A stretch of DNA of 64,000 nucleotides. It comes from UJ101 sp047975265 (GTDB lineage: Bacteria; Bacteroidota; Bacteroidia; Flavobacteriales; UJ101). The translations under genes were made by a program, and so were the position numbers. The stretch spans positions 45,921-109,920 of the forward strand of contig JBKEDE010000033.1 of assembly GCA_047975265.1 (NCBI GenBank). Direction: 5' to 3'. Shown in pieces: positions 1 through 8,253 of this stretch. The notes beneath the pieces are model-generated. The model made no database searches. It had not been told where the DNA came from and saw only the letters and a list, made by a program, of their open reading frames with translations. The first letter of the stretch is position 1, and the number at the start of each line of letters is the position of its first letter.

Positions 1-104
1 TCAACAACCGGATAAATTTTTTTAGGTTTTTCAGGAATTTGCCCTAAAACAATAGAAAAACTAAAAAAAAATACCAATAAATAATTAACTTTTACTAATT
101 TCAT
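1..104 (-). CDS. TPM-domain secreted protein, N-terminus only (partial)
   Basis: The reading frame opens with ATG at 104 and runs off the left edge after 34 codons. The visible residues begin MKLVKVNYLL, followed by a hydrophobic stretch and a small-residue cleavage region (VLGQ), which reads as a signal peptide, and then IPEKP. It overlaps the end of the upstream TPM gene by 20 bases, so the two are almost certainly cotranscribed. Exported TPM-domain proteins of the YgcG type commonly follow a LemA/TPM pair in Bacteroidota, which is why I infer the same here. The TPM domain itself lies outside the window, so the family call rests on signal peptide and context. Confidence 0.55.
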   Translation of the reverse strand, partial: MKLVKVNYLLVFFFSFSIVLGQIPEKPKKIYPVV

Positions 105-522
105 CAGGAAGTTCATTAATATCATCTTTTTGATAGGGAAAGTAATGTTGTAGCGATTCTCCTGCCATTTGGATTCCTTTGATTAATCCTTCGGTATAAC
201 ATCCTTTTTTAAAAAGAATAGTCATTTGATCTTTTACATCATTCCAAAAATTTAAAGGAACTTTTTTATCAATCCCTTCATCCCCGATAATGGAAAAAGC
301 TTTATTTTTAATAGATATGTGAAACAGAATACCGTTTTTATCTCTTGTTTCATTCATTTTGAGTAGATAGAAAACTTCTTGAGCACGTTCTATTTGGGTT
401 TTATCAGTGTATTGATCAATATGCACGCGAATTTCACCCGAAGTAAGCCTTTCTGCTTGTTGAATAGTTTCAATTATTTGCTTTTCTTCTTCTGTGTTTA
501 AGAAGTTTTCTGCAATACTCAT
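85..522 (-). CDS. TPM-domain protein (cytoplasmic/peripheral form)
   Basis: The 145-residue protein is essentially one TPM domain (formerly DUF477): an N-terminal helix with TEEEKQIIETIQQAE, then SGEIRVHI and a central FHISIKNKAFSIIGDEGID block, all typical of the family. No signal peptide or membrane segment is visible, unlike the next gene. TPM domains are linked to envelope functions and to photosystem repair in plants; the biochemical role in bacteria is unsettled, so no reaction is assigned. It sits between a lemA-type gene (15 bases upstream) and a second, secreted TPM protein (20-base overlap), forming a three-gene operon. Confidence 0.85.
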   Translation of the reverse strand: MSIAENFLNTEEEKQIIETIQQAERLTSGEIRVHIDQYTDKTQIERAQEVFYLLKMNETRDKNGILFHISIKNKAFSIIGDEGIDKKVPLNFWNDVKDQMTILFKKGCYTEGLIKGIQMAGESLQHYFPYQKDDINELPDEISKS

Positions 523-537
523 TTTATAATTACGATA

Positions 538-1131
538 TTAAAATTTAACTTCCGGAGTTTTCTCAGAACCTTGTTCAGCTTTAAAATAGCCCATTTCAAG
601 AAAGTTGGTGAAATTGGCAACAATGTTTTGAGGTGCATTTTTAATATAAGTATTGTACTCTTGGACTTTGGTATTAAATTTTTGCCTTTCAAATTTAATT
701 TCGTTTTCAACACTGGTTAATTCAGTTTGTAAAGCCATAAAATTTTCATTGGCTTTTAAATCAGGATAATTCTCAAACGTAGCCAATAATTTGGATAAAG
801 AAGAACTTAATCCTGCTTGTGCATTTTGAAATGTTGCAATATTTTCAGGTGTTAAATTTGAAGCATCAATATTGATTTTAGTCGCGTTGGCACGAGCCTC
901 GATAACTTCTGTAAGAGTTCCTTTTTCATGTTCGGCATAACCCTTTACGGTATTTACCAAATTGGGCACTAAATCAGCTCTTTTTTGATAAGCAGATTCA
1001 ACATTTGCCCATTGTGAAGAGGCAGGCTCTTTTAAATTAACCATATTGTTATAAATTCCTACGCCCCAAATAACTGCAACTAAAGCAAGTCCTATAATTG
1101 CTAATACGGAAATACATCCAATTTTTTTCAT
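538..1131 (-). CDS. LemA family protein
   Basis: The 197-residue protein starts with a short cytoplasmic tail and one membrane helix (about residues 5-25), then the conserved LemA body: NMVNLKEPASSQWANVESAYQKR is split across the start of the domain and RADLVPNLVNTVKGYAEHE is the family hallmark. LemA proteins are anchored coiled-coil helical bundles of unknown biochemical role, nearly always encoded beside TPM-domain proteins, as here. It is the first gene of the leftward LemA-TPM-TPM operon. The short gap of about 100 bases to the cobalamin adenosyltransferase gene is where I would expect the promoter. Confidence 0.93.
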   Translation of the reverse strand: MKKIGCISVLAIIGLALVAVIWGVGIYNNMVNLKEPASSQWANVESAYQKRADLVPNLVNTVKGYAEHEKGTLTEVIEARANATKINIDASNLTPENIATFQNAQAGLSSSLSKLLATFENYPDLKANENFMALQTELTSVENEIKFERQKFNTKVQEYNTYIKNAPQNIVANFTNFLEMGYFKAEQGSEKTPEVKF

Positions 1132-1227
1132 AATTTTTTAATTCTAACGTTTGTCTAATGCAAATATAGTTTTTTTTGATAATATCATAACTCAGAAGAA
1201 AATGATAAGGTGTTTATTATTCATAAC

Positions 1228-1788
1228 TTATGGTAACCACAAGGTTTCATGGTATTGGTTGTCTTTTCCGATTTTTCGTGCAAGAGTAAATAAATAGTCA
1301 GAAAGTCGGTTTAGGTATTGAATGAGTTCCGGTCGGACTTCATCGATTTTAGAAAGTGCAACAGCAATTCGTTCAGCTTTTCTACAAACAGTTCGTGCAA
1401 TGTGGATTTTAGAAGTGGTTTGATGTCCTCCGGGCAAAATAAAATGCGTTAAAGAAGGTAAATTTTCCTCATATAAATCAATTTTTTTTTCTAAAAATTC
1501 GATACGGGATTTTTCAATTCTTTTTTTTAAACGATGCTTCCCGTTAGACAGAATTTTTTTTTCAGGATCAAGAGCTAATTCAGCTCCTACAAAAAATAAA
1601 TCCTTTTGAATCATTAAGATCGCTTCTTGATCTATTTTAGATAAAATTTCATCACGAATTAAACCCAACCAGGAGTTGAGTTCATCAATAGTACCGTACG
1701 CTTCAATTCGGATGTGATCTTTTGAAATGCGTGTGCCACCGTACAAAGAGGTAATTCCTTGATCTCCTGTTTTGGTATAGATTTTCAT
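1228..1788 (-). CDS. cob(I)yrinic acid a,c-diamide adenosyltransferase, PduO type
   Basis: The 186-residue protein matches the PduO-type ATP:corrinoid adenosyltransferases, which transfer the adenosyl group of ATP to cob(I)alamin to make coenzyme B12. Visible signatures are the N-terminal ATP-binding motif TKTGDQGITSLYGG, AYGTIDELNSWLGL, and the C-terminal RTVCRKAERIAVAL and LNRLSDYLFTLAR helices, all in the usual order and length. It is a soluble cytoplasmic enzyme. It is separated by only 14 bases from lptB upstream on the same strand, so the two may share a transcript, although their functions are unrelated. No B12 synthesis genes are in the window, so a salvage role is plausible but inferred. 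Confidence 0.92.
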   Translation of the reverse strand: MKIYTKTGDQGITSLYGGTRISKDHIRIEAYGTIDELNSWLGLIRDEILSKIDQEAILMIQKDLFFVGAELALDPEKKILSNGKHRLKKRIEKSRIEFLEKKIDLYEENLPSLTHFILPGGHQTTSKIHIARTVCRKAERIAVALSKIDEVRPELIQYLNRLSDYLFTLARKIGKDNQYHETLWLP

Positions 1789-1802
1789 AATTGATTAAGA
1801 AA

Positions 1803-2540
1803 TTATTCGCGGTTAATTTTTTTGTAAATAAAATTCTCGCCTAAATAAACCTTTCGAACCATTTCATCATTAGCTAATTCTTCGGCTTCTCCAGACTTTA
1901 AAATACTTCCTTCAAACATAATATAAGTACGATCTGTAATAGCTAGTGTTTGCGATACATTATGATCTGTAATGAGAATTCCGATATCTTTTTTAACAAG
2001 CGAGGCAATAATTTTTTGTATATCTTCCACAGCGATAGGGTCAACGCCGGCAAAAGGTTCATCTAAAAGGATGAATTTAGGACTAACGGCCAGACAGCGG
2101 GCAATTTCTGTTCGGCGTCGTTCTCCTCCTGAAAGTAAGTCTCCACGATTTTTCCGAACATGTTGAAGACTAAACTCTTCTAAAAGTTCTTCACATATTG
2201 CTTTCTGCTCTTTTTTAGAAAGTTTAGTCATTTCCAAAACACTTTTAATATTATCTTCAACAGACATTTTTCTAAAAATAGAAGCCTCTTGAGCTAAATA
2301 GCCGATTCCATGTTGAGCTCTTTTATACATAGGATAAGTAGTGATTTCTTGGTCGTTGAGAAAAACTTTTCCTCCGTTAGGCTTAATTAAACCCACAATC
2401 ATATAAAACGAAGTGGTTTTTCCTGCTCCGTTGGGTCCAAGAAGCCCTATGATTTCTCCTTGTTTTACTTCCAAAGAAACTCCTTTTACCACATTTTTTC
2501 CTCCGTATGTTTTAATTAAGTTTTCGCCTCTTAAAATCAT
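1803..2540 (-). CDS. lptB: LPS export ABC transporter ATP-binding protein
   Basis: This 245-residue ABC ATPase has Walker A GPNGAGKT near residue 35, the Q-loop region GYLAQEASIFRKMSVEDN, signature LLSGGERRRTEIAR and Walker B FILLDEPFAGVDP followed by the switch His in ITDHNV. The whole-length resemblance is to LptB, which powers extraction of lipopolysaccharide from the inner membrane together with LptF and LptG. One LptF/LptG-type permease lies at 10.6-12.1 kb in this same window but in another operon. The ATG at 2540 gives the standard MILRGENLIKTYGG start. Confidence 0.93.
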   Translation of the reverse strand: MILRGENLIKTYGGKNVVKGVSLEVKQGEIIGLLGPNGAGKTTSFYMIVGLIKPNGGKVFLNDQEITTYPMYKRAQHGIGYLAQEASIFRKMSVEDNIKSVLEMTKLSKKEQKAICEELLEEFSLQHVRKNRGDLLSGGERRRTEIARCLAVSPKFILLDEPFAGVDPIAVEDIQKIIASLVKKDIGILITDHNVSQTLAITDRTYIMFEGSILKSGEAEELANDEMVRKVYLGENFIYKKINRE

Positions 2541-2612
2541 GGGTGCAAGATAGGGATTTTTATTTAAGGTAACAAGATAATAGAACGCTTTAAAAGGTTA
2601 TGAAAACACTTT

Positions 2613-3515
2613 TTATACAACGGAATGTAAATATTTATCAAGGGTTTGGTTTAAATCAGTATCTTGAAATTTAAAACCTGTTTGTATAATTTTATCTGAT
2701 GAAATCCGTGTTCCGTTTAGTAATAGTTCCGAACGGTCTCCAAGAATCATTTTTAGAGCAAAAGCAGGTGTGATGGGCAAGTTAATTTTACCTGATTTTT
2801 TAGCAAAGATGGAGGTAAATTCAGCATTGGTAATAGGGTTTGGAGCTGTGGCATTGAAAACGCCTTGTGCATGATTGTTTTCTAACAAATGGATAAAAAT
2901 ATTAGAAACATCATCTACACTAACCCATGGAAACCATTGTTTTCCACTACCTAAAGGTGATAAGATATGTTGTGAACTCAGACGACTTAAAATTCCTCCG
3001 TCCTTTCCTAACGCCAGCCCGATTCGTACCTTGTTTACTCGGGTTATTTCAGAAAATAAATCTGCTTTTTCTTCCCATTTTTGACATAAAACGGAGGCGA
3101 AATCTTGGTGTTGAGGAGTTGTATTTTCATCAAAAATTTGATTTTGGGTAACTGCTCCGTAATAGCCTATGGCAGATGCAGAGGAAAAAGAATCTAATTT
3201 TATTTTGTATTTTTTAACAGTGTTAAATAGCAATTCAATAGAACGGATTCGGCTGTTGATTAATCGATCTTTGTTGCGTTTATTCCAAGGTTTTTCAAGA
3301 ATGTTAGAACCTGAAAGATGAATAATATCCGTAACACCCTCTAAAGCTCTTTCGTCGATAAAATTTTTGGAAGGATTCCACCAAAAAGTTTGAGCAAAAT
3401 CAACAAACTCTTTTTCACGACTCAATACATTAATCGTATAGCCTTTTTGATTTAATTTTTCAATCAGATTTTTACCGATGAATCCTGTTCCACCTGTAAT
3501 GATTATATGTTTCAT
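2613..3515 (-). CDS. TIGR01777 family NAD(P)-dependent epimerase-like protein
   Basis: The 300-residue protein is a Rossmann-fold extended short-chain dehydrogenase: the N-terminal glycine motif GGTGFIGKNL binds the nucleotide, SSASAIGYYG supplies the Ser/Tyr part of the active site, and the C-terminal DUF1731-like segment (ALKMILGDRSELLLNGTRI) is diagnostic of the TIGR01777/SDR39U1 group. The natural substrate of this group is not known to me, so no reaction is assigned. It is the most upstream gene of the leftward cluster and is divergent from bioF across a 312-base AT-rich gap. Confidence 0.88.
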   Translation of the reverse strand: MKHIIITGGTGFIGKNLIEKLNQKGYTINVLSREKEFVDFAQTFWWNPSKNFIDERALEGVTDIIHLSGSNILEKPWNKRNKDRLINSRIRSIELLFNTVKKYKIKLDSFSSASAIGYYGAVTQNQIFDENTTPQHQDFASVLCQKWEEKADLFSEITRVNKVRIGLALGKDGGILSRLSSQHILSPLGSGKQWFPWVSVDDVSNIFIHLLENNHAQGVFNATAPNPITNAEFTSIFAKKSGKINLPITPAFALKMILGDRSELLLNGTRISSDKIIQTGFKFQDTDLNQTLDKYLHSVV

Positions 3516-3621
3516 AATTTTAGATTATTAGGGCAAAAGTACTATTAAAATTTAAATTAATGTAACTCAAAACATTATATCTATATAATCCAAAGGTGAG
3601 TATAATATATGAAAGAGTTTT

Positions 3622-3676
3622 TTAGATAAACTTAAATGAGTATAATAGCTAACTGACGAGGCAGTAGTTTATCTAA
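3622..3676. repeat. 11-base inverted repeat upstream of bioF
   Basis: TTAGATAAACT at 3622-3632 is repeated as its exact reverse complement AGTTTATCTAA at 3666-3676, separated by 33 bases. It could be a split operator or a long-loop RNA hairpin; the stem is not followed by a T tract, so it is not a typical terminator. Confidence 0.45.
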
Positions 3677-3780
3677 CTTTTTAAAATTCATTATAAAAAA
3701 TATTAATTTGATTATCAGTAAATTAATTGTTGTTCTAAGAAAATTATTAAATCATAAAACAGTTAGTTAGTGAAGTATTT

Positions 3781-3810
3781 TTGACTAATTTTAATTTAAT
3801 GTTATATTTA
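3781..3810 (+). promoter_or_regulatory. putative bioF promoter
   Basis: TTG at 3781-3783 and TATATTTA at 3803-3810 are 19 bases apart, close to the Bacteroidetes promoter pattern TTG-N19-TAnnTTTG except for the last base. The bioF start codon lies 18 bases downstream, giving a very short leader. Confidence 0.5.
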
Positions 3811-3827
3811 TATTCGAAATAGAGCAA

Positions 3828-4931
3828 ATGAAAATATCCGATAAACTTAAAATAAGACTTGAAAAAAGGAAAGAATCTCAGGTTTTTAGAGCTACAAAGT
3901 TGTTTGATTCAAATAAAAAAGATTTTTTTTCAAATGATTATTTAGGATATGCAAAGATACACAAAAAATCAATTTCGAATGGAAGTTCAGGCTCGCGTTT
4001 AATTTCAGGAACACATCAAGAACATTTGAATTTAGAAAAATTTATAGCCGATTTTCATAAAAGTGAAGCTGCATTGATATTTAATTCTGGTTATGATGCC
4101 AATTTAGGTTTTTTTTCATGTGTTCCTCAAAAAAGTGATGTGGTTTTATATGATGAGTTGATTCATGCTTCAATTCGCGATGGAATGCGTTTGTCGTTGG
4201 CAAAACATTATCATTTCAAACATAATGATTTACAAGATTTAGAAGCAAAAATAAGAAAACAAAAAGATTGTAAAATAATTTACGTTGTAGTAGAAGCGGT
4301 TTATTCAATGGATGGAGATTCTCCTGATTTAAAAAAACTGAAAAAATTGGTGGACAAGTATGCAGTTTGTTTGGTTATAGATGAAGCCCACAGCTTGGGT
4401 GTTTATGGAGAAAAGGGCGTAGGATATACACAATGGCAAGGTATTGAACAAAGTTGTTTTGCCCGATTATATACTTTTGGAAAAGCTTTGGGAAGGCACG
4501 GAGCTGTTTGGGTTGGTTCACAAGATTTAATAGATTATTTGACCAATTTTGCACGATCTTTTATTTATACAACAGCTCTTCCATCATCTTTAATGCGAGA
4601 GATTTATGAACAATATCAAATGATGAAAGAAGATGATGCAAATCGTGAAAAATTAAAACAGAATATAATTTTTTATCAAAAAAAGATTAAAGAAAATACG
4701 CTGGAGGATTATTTTTCATTAAATAACTCACCGATACAATTTTTTAGAGGAAAAAATAAAGATTTGCTGTATCAGGTTTCAGATTCATTAAGAAAGAAAG
4801 ATTTTAATGTTAAACCTATTTTTCATCCCACGGTTCCAAAAGGGAAAGAGCGTTTGAGAATCAGCCTGCATAGTTATAATTCTTTAGAAGAAATAGATGA
4901 ATTAATTAAAATTATAAAACAAAATGTTTAG
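3828..4931 (+). CDS. bioF: 8-amino-7-oxononanoate synthase (alpha-oxoamine synthase family)
   Basis: The 367-residue fold-type I PLP enzyme shows the alpha-oxoamine synthase pattern: NDYLGYAK early, GSSGSRLISGTH, the VVEAVYSMDGDSPDL loop, DEAHSLGVYGEKG with the PLP-contacting Asp and His, and TFGKALGRHGA with the Schiff-base lysine. BioF condenses pimeloyl-ACP or pimeloyl-CoA with L-alanine in biotin synthesis. The family also contains glycine C-acetyltransferase, but the presence of bioD one gene downstream supports BioF. The stop codon overlaps the M23 gene start by 8 bases. No bioA, bioB or bioC is in the window. Confidence 0.88.
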   Translation: MKISDKLKIRLEKRKESQVFRATKLFDSNKKDFFSNDYLGYAKIHKKSISNGSSGSRLISGTHQEHLNLEKFIADFHKSEAALIFNSGYDANLGFFSCVPQKSDVVLYDELIHASIRDGMRLSLAKHYHFKHNDLQDLEAKIRKQKDCKIIYVVVEAVYSMDGDSPDLKKLKKLVDKYAVCLVIDEAHSLGVYGEKGVGYTQWQGIEQSCFARLYTFGKALGRHGAVWVGSQDLIDYLTNFARSFIYTTALPSSLMREIYEQYQMMKEDDANREKLKQNIIFYQKKIKENTLEDYFSLNNSPIQFFRGKNKDLLYQVSDSLRKKDFNVKPIFHPTVPKGKERLRISLHSYNSLEEIDELIKIIKQNV

Positions 4932-5538
4932 AAACATACTATGGATAATAATTGTTTTATCGCTTTCTCAGTGTAAGAAGCCGATAGAGGAAAACATCAA
5001 AAAGGTAATTTTAAGTAAAAATGAACCAACGGATTCTTTACATTTTCCAAAAACATTTTTTGTTGATGGATTTGATTTTCCGGTGGGAAAACCCAATGCA
5101 CAAGGCTATTATAATGCACAAAAATTTGGAGAAAATAATCATTTGGGAGAAGATTGGAATGCTAATACGGGAGGAAATACCGATTTAGGAGATTCTATTT
5201 ATGCAATAGCAAATGGCTATATTGTTGAGACACGTGATTATAAAGGAGGATGGGGAAAAGTAATCCGGATTATCCATAAAATGCCAGATAATCATTATTT
5301 GGAATCGCTGTATGCACATTGTGATTCTATCACGGTTTCTAATAATATATTTGTTAAGAAAGGACAAAAGATTGGAACAATCGGAACGGCTGACGGACGT
5401 TATTTAGCACATTTGCATTTAGAATTAAGGAATCAAATCAACATGCCGCTGGGAAAAGGTTATGATGATAATAAAGAAGGTTATATAAATCCGACTCAAT
5501 TTATCAATAAAAATAGAAAAGTGAATAAAATCCATTAA
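4924..5538 (+). CDS. M23 family metallopeptidase lipoprotein
   Basis: The 204-residue protein begins with a short hydrophobic signal and a lipobox ending LSLSQC near residue 17, so it is probably a lipoprotein. The C-terminal two thirds are an M23 (LytM/lysostaphin-like) domain: HLGEDWN carries the first His and Asp zinc ligands, and HLHLELR carries the catalytic HxH pair, so the zinc site looks intact and active rather than degenerate. The expected role is cleaving peptidoglycan cross-links in the periplasm. It overlaps bioF by 8 bases and is followed 11 bases later by bioD, an unusual place for a cell-wall enzyme. Confidence 0.87.
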   Translation: MFRNILWIIIVLSLSQCKKPIEENIKKVILSKNEPTDSLHFPKTFFVDGFDFPVGKPNAQGYYNAQKFGENNHLGEDWNANTGGNTDLGDSIYAIANGYIVETRDYKGGWGKVIRIIHKMPDNHYLESLYAHCDSITVSNNIFVKKGQKIGTIGTADGRYLAHLHLELRNQINMPLGKGYDDNKEGYINPTQFINKNRKVNKIH

Positions 5539-5549
5539 AAACCTAAGAA

Positions 5550-6185
5550 ATGCATACATTATTTTTAACGGGAATAGGTACTGATGTAGGAAAAACAGTG
5601 GTCTCAGCCATTATAACCGAAGCACTTAAAGCAGATTATTGGAAACCTATTCAGGCAGGAGATTTAGAGAATACGGATACATTTAAAGTACAGAAATTGA
5701 TTTCAAATTCTGTTACAAAATTTCATAAGGAACGTTATCTTTTAAAACGCTCTATGTCTCCTCATGCAGCAGCTGATTTAGAAGGAATCAAAATCAATCT
5801 AAGTAGTATCAAACGCCCTGAAACAAAGAATAATTTAGTGATTGAAGGAGCGGGCGGACTGAAAGTTCCTGTTAATCATCAGCAAACAATTCTTAATTTA
5901 ATACAACCCACTGATAAAGTTGTTGTAGTTTCAAAAAATTATTTGGGAAGTATAAATCATACGCTGATGACTTTAGACGTTTTACGCCAAAATGGCATAA
6001 AGCCTCTGGGTATTGTGTTTAATGGAGATGAAAATAAAGCTACTCAGGATATTATTGTTGAAATCTCCAAAGTTCCTATTATTACACGGATTGATCAATA
6101 TAAAACCATTACAAAACCAATTATTTTGGAAGAAGCACAAAAAATGAAAGAAAAATTAGCACATTATTTGACCTTATCATTTTGA
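5550..6185 (+). CDS. bioD: dethiobiotin synthase
   Basis: The 211-residue protein has the P-loop FLTGIGTDVGKTVVSA at the N-terminus, the substrate-contact segment YWKPIQAGD, and IEGAGGLKVPVN, the standard BioD motifs. The enzyme uses ATP and CO2 to close the ureido ring of dethiobiotin from 7,8-diaminopelargonate. It is a soluble cytoplasmic enzyme. It lies directly downstream of bioF and the M23 lipoprotein and 13 bases before the rhomboid gene, so all four may be on one transcript. Confidence 0.93.
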   Translation: MHTLFLTGIGTDVGKTVVSAIITEALKADYWKPIQAGDLENTDTFKVQKLISNSVTKFHKERYLLKRSMSPHAAADLEGIKINLSSIKRPETKNNLVIEGAGGLKVPVNHQQTILNLIQPTDKVVVVSKNYLGSINHTLMTLDVLRQNGIKPLGIVFNGDENKATQDIIVEISKVPIITRIDQYKTITKPIILEEAQKMKEKLAHYLTLSF

Positions 6186-6198
6186 TTTTAGTAAGACA

Positions 6199-6888
6199 AT
6201 GATACAAAAAGATTCTACATGGTTAGGATATGCTATACGAATTCCTTCTGTTCTTTTAATCATAATTTGGGGAGTGAAAATCTATGAAATAATTAATCAA
6301 ACCAGTTTGGCTGATTGGGGGATTTTACCAAGAAATTTTGAAGGATTACGAGGTGTTTTTTTTATGCCATTCATACACGGAGATATAGCTCATGCAGCAC
6401 ATAATTCAATTCCTCTATTTGTACTGGCAGGAATCTTAATCTATTTTTATAGAAAAACTTCATGGTTTATTTTAGTTGTAGGAACATTGTTAACAGGTTT
6501 GATAACTTGGTTGATTGCCAACAAAGCATACCACATAGGAGCCAGTGGGGTTATTTATATGCTGGCAAGCTATATCTTTTTTGGCGGAGTTTTTCGCCGA
6601 AGTGTAAAATTAATGGCACTTTCTTTATTGGTTTCTTTTTTATACGGAAGTATGGTTTGGGGCATTTTTCCTTTTGAATATACTGTACAAGAACGAATTT
6701 CATGGGAGGGGCATTTGGCAGGAACGGTTGTAGGACTTTTTATGGCATATCGTTTCCGAAAGGTTCAAATAGAGTCACCACAAAAATACAGTTGGGAAGT
6801 TGAACAAGAATTAGAAGAGGAAGACCAATATTGGATGGTAGAAGAAGAACCCCAAGAGAAAAAAGTACCGTTTAAAGATCTTTTTTAG
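6199..6888 (+). CDS. rhomboid family intramembrane serine protease
   Basis: The 229-residue membrane protein has about six hydrophobic helices. HGDIAHAAHNSIPL is the HxxxxHxxxN element, HIGASGVIYMLASY contains the GxSG motif with the nucleophilic Ser, and SWEGHLAGTVVG supplies the catalytic His, so the Ser-His dyad is present. The last 45 residues are acidic and cytoplasmic-looking. Rhomboids cleave other membrane proteins within the bilayer; the substrate is unknown. It follows bioD by 13 bases. Confidence 0.9.
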   Translation: MIQKDSTWLGYAIRIPSVLLIIIWGVKIYEIINQTSLADWGILPRNFEGLRGVFFMPFIHGDIAHAAHNSIPLFVLAGILIYFYRKTSWFILVVGTLLTGLITWLIANKAYHIGASGVIYMLASYIFFGGVFRRSVKLMALSLLVSFLYGSMVWGIFPFEYTVQERISWEGHLAGTVVGLFMAYRFRKVQIESPQKYSWEVEQELEEEDQYWMVEEEPQEKKVPFKDLF

Positions 6889-6931
6889 AATCGATATCTT
6901 AAAATGATTTTTCATTTTTCAATTAAACCCG

Positions 6932-6939
6932 TAAATTTG
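6932..6939 (+). promoter_or_regulatory. putative yebC promoter, -7 element
   Basis: TAAATTTG fits the Bacteroidetes -7 consensus TAnnTTTG and lies 21 bases before the YebC start codon. No clear TTG element was seen at the usual upstream distance. Confidence 0.4.
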
Positions 6940-6960
6940 TTTCAATAAATTTTAAGCATA

Positions 6961-7707
6961 ATGGGAAGAGCATTTGAGTATAGAAAGGCTACTAAAATGG
7001 CACGTTGGTCAAAAATGTCAAAAGCATTTACAAAAATTGGCAAAGAGATTACCATGGCAGTAAAAACCGGAGGTTCAGATACGGATACTAATCTGACTTT
7101 GCGTAGAGCTATTCAAAATGCTAAAGGAGTCAATATGCCCAAAGATAATATTGACAGAGCAATTAAAAAAGCATTAGGAAATGATGCAAAAGATTATCAG
7201 GAGGTAATTTATGAAGGATATGGACAAGGAGGAGTAGCTATTTTGATAGAAACAGCCACAGACAATCCAACACGTACTGTAGCCAATGTTCGATCCGTAT
7301 TTAATAAGCATGATGGAAGTTTAGGAACTTCAGGGTCGTTAAGTTTTATATTTGACAGAAAAGGCGTTTTTGAAATTGAAATAGTTCAAGTAGAGGGAAA
7401 AGATTTTGAAGAATTAGAACTTGAATTTATTGATGGAGGAGCTGAAGAAGTGGAAAAGGATGAAGAAACCATTATGATTACAACAGAATATGACGATTTT
7501 GGGAATATGTCTTCAAAGTTAGATGAGTTGGGTATTGAAGTAAAGTCCTCTGAATTAAAACGTTTTCCGACAACTTTGGTTACTTTAACAGCAGATCAGG
7601 CTCAGCCTATTTTAAGAATGTTGGAAAAGTACGAAGATGACGACGATGTCCAAGCGGTTTATCATAATATGGAAATGACGGATGAAATTATAGAAGCAAT
7701 GCAATAA
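6961..7707 (+). CDS. YebC/PmpR family regulatory protein
   Basis: The 248-residue protein starts with MGRAFEYRKATKMARWSKMSK, close to the family signature, followed by the nucleic-acid-binding N-terminal region and the YEGYGQGGVAILIETATDN motif. Family members are annotated as transcriptional regulators; recent work links YebC proteins to helping ribosomes through difficult proline stretches, so the older regulator label may be misleading. Length and domain content are complete. It has its own -7 promoter element upstream and ends at a strong hairpin shared with the convergent rplI operon. Confidence 0.92.
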   Translation: MGRAFEYRKATKMARWSKMSKAFTKIGKEITMAVKTGGSDTDTNLTLRRAIQNAKGVNMPKDNIDRAIKKALGNDAKDYQEVIYEGYGQGGVAILIETATDNPTRTVANVRSVFNKHDGSLGTSGSLSFIFDRKGVFEIEIVQVEGKDFEELELEFIDGGAEEVEKDEETIMITTEYDDFGNMSSKLDELGIEVKSSELKRFPTTLVTLTADQAQPILRMLEKYEDDDDVQAVYHNMEMTDEIIEAMQ

Positions 7708-7718
7708 TAATTGAAAAA

Positions 7719-7752
7719 TAAAAAGTCGATATAATTGTTATACCGACTTTTT
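7719..7752. terminator. bidirectional terminator between yebC and rplI
   Basis: AAAAAGTCGATATAA and TTATACCGACTTTTTT form a stem of about 14 pairs with one G-T mismatch and a very short loop, A-rich on one side and T-rich on the other. It sits between two convergent genes, so it can stop transcription from both sides. Confidence 0.85.
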
Positions 7753-7772
7753 TATCAATAGATTAAATGATT

Positions 7773-8228
7773 CTATTTTTCTTGTTCACCAACGATTTCA
7801 AAATCAAAATCAACTAATACCTCGCGGTGTAGGCGAATTTTAGCAGTATGTTTTCCTGCTTTTTTTATGGTATTTCCGGGCAATTTAATAAATTTCCGGT
7901 CAATTTCTTTCCCTTCTTTCGCTAAAGCCTCAGCTAATGAAGCTGAATTAATTGATCCAAATAATTTGTTGGAAGCACCTACCTTTGTCTCTATTTTTAG
8001 ATTGATTCCTTCTAAAGAAGTTGCCAAAGTTTTTGCATCCGCTATTAATTTTTCTTCTTTTTTGGCACGTTGTTTTAATTTTTCTTCTAGATTTTTTCTT
8101 GCAGACGGTGTAGCAATTTCAGCATATCCGCCAGGAATTAAAAAGTTTCTACCGTAGCCGTCTTTTACAGTTACAATATCATCTCTAAATCCTAAATTTT
8201 CTATGTCTTTATGTAATATAATTTCCAT
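7773..8228 (-). CDS. rplI: 50S ribosomal protein L9
   Basis: The 151-residue protein opens with MEIILHKDIENLGFRDDIV and GYGRNFLIPGGYA, the N-terminal L9 domain that binds 23S rRNA, followed by the long connecting helix (about residues 40-75) and the C-terminal domain ending in VLVDFDFEIVGEQEK. Length is as expected. It is the last gene of the rpsF-rpsR-rplI operon, 25 bases after rpsR. Confidence 0.97.
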   Translation of the reverse strand: MEIILHKDIENLGFRDDIVTVKDGYGRNFLIPGGYAEIATPSARKNLEEKLKQRAKKEEKLIADAKTLATSLEGINLKIETKVGASNKLFGSINSASLAEALAKEGKEIDRKFIKLPGNTIKKAGKHTAKIRLHREVLVDFDFEIVGEQEK

Positions 8229-8253
8229 TTTACGATTCTTTTTAAATTAAAAT

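Larger units (their letters stand above)
3516..3827. other. divergent intergenic region, epimerase / bioF
   Basis: This 312-base gap is very AT-rich and has no convincing reading frame. It holds an 11-base inverted repeat (3622-3632 and 3666-3676), a direct repeat TGAGTATAATA near 3597 and 3636, and the promoter-like elements for bioF at 3781-3810. I see no riboswitch or tRNA. Confidence 0.6.

Noticed and set aside
519..713. A 64-codon frame within the lemA-type gene
   Set aside because: It is in another frame of a confidently identified gene and is low-complexity.
1972..2166. Plus-strand frames opposite lptB and many similar frames opposite ftsK, ribB, sdhA and others
   Set aside because: They lie antisense to clearly identified genes and have no recognisable protein character.
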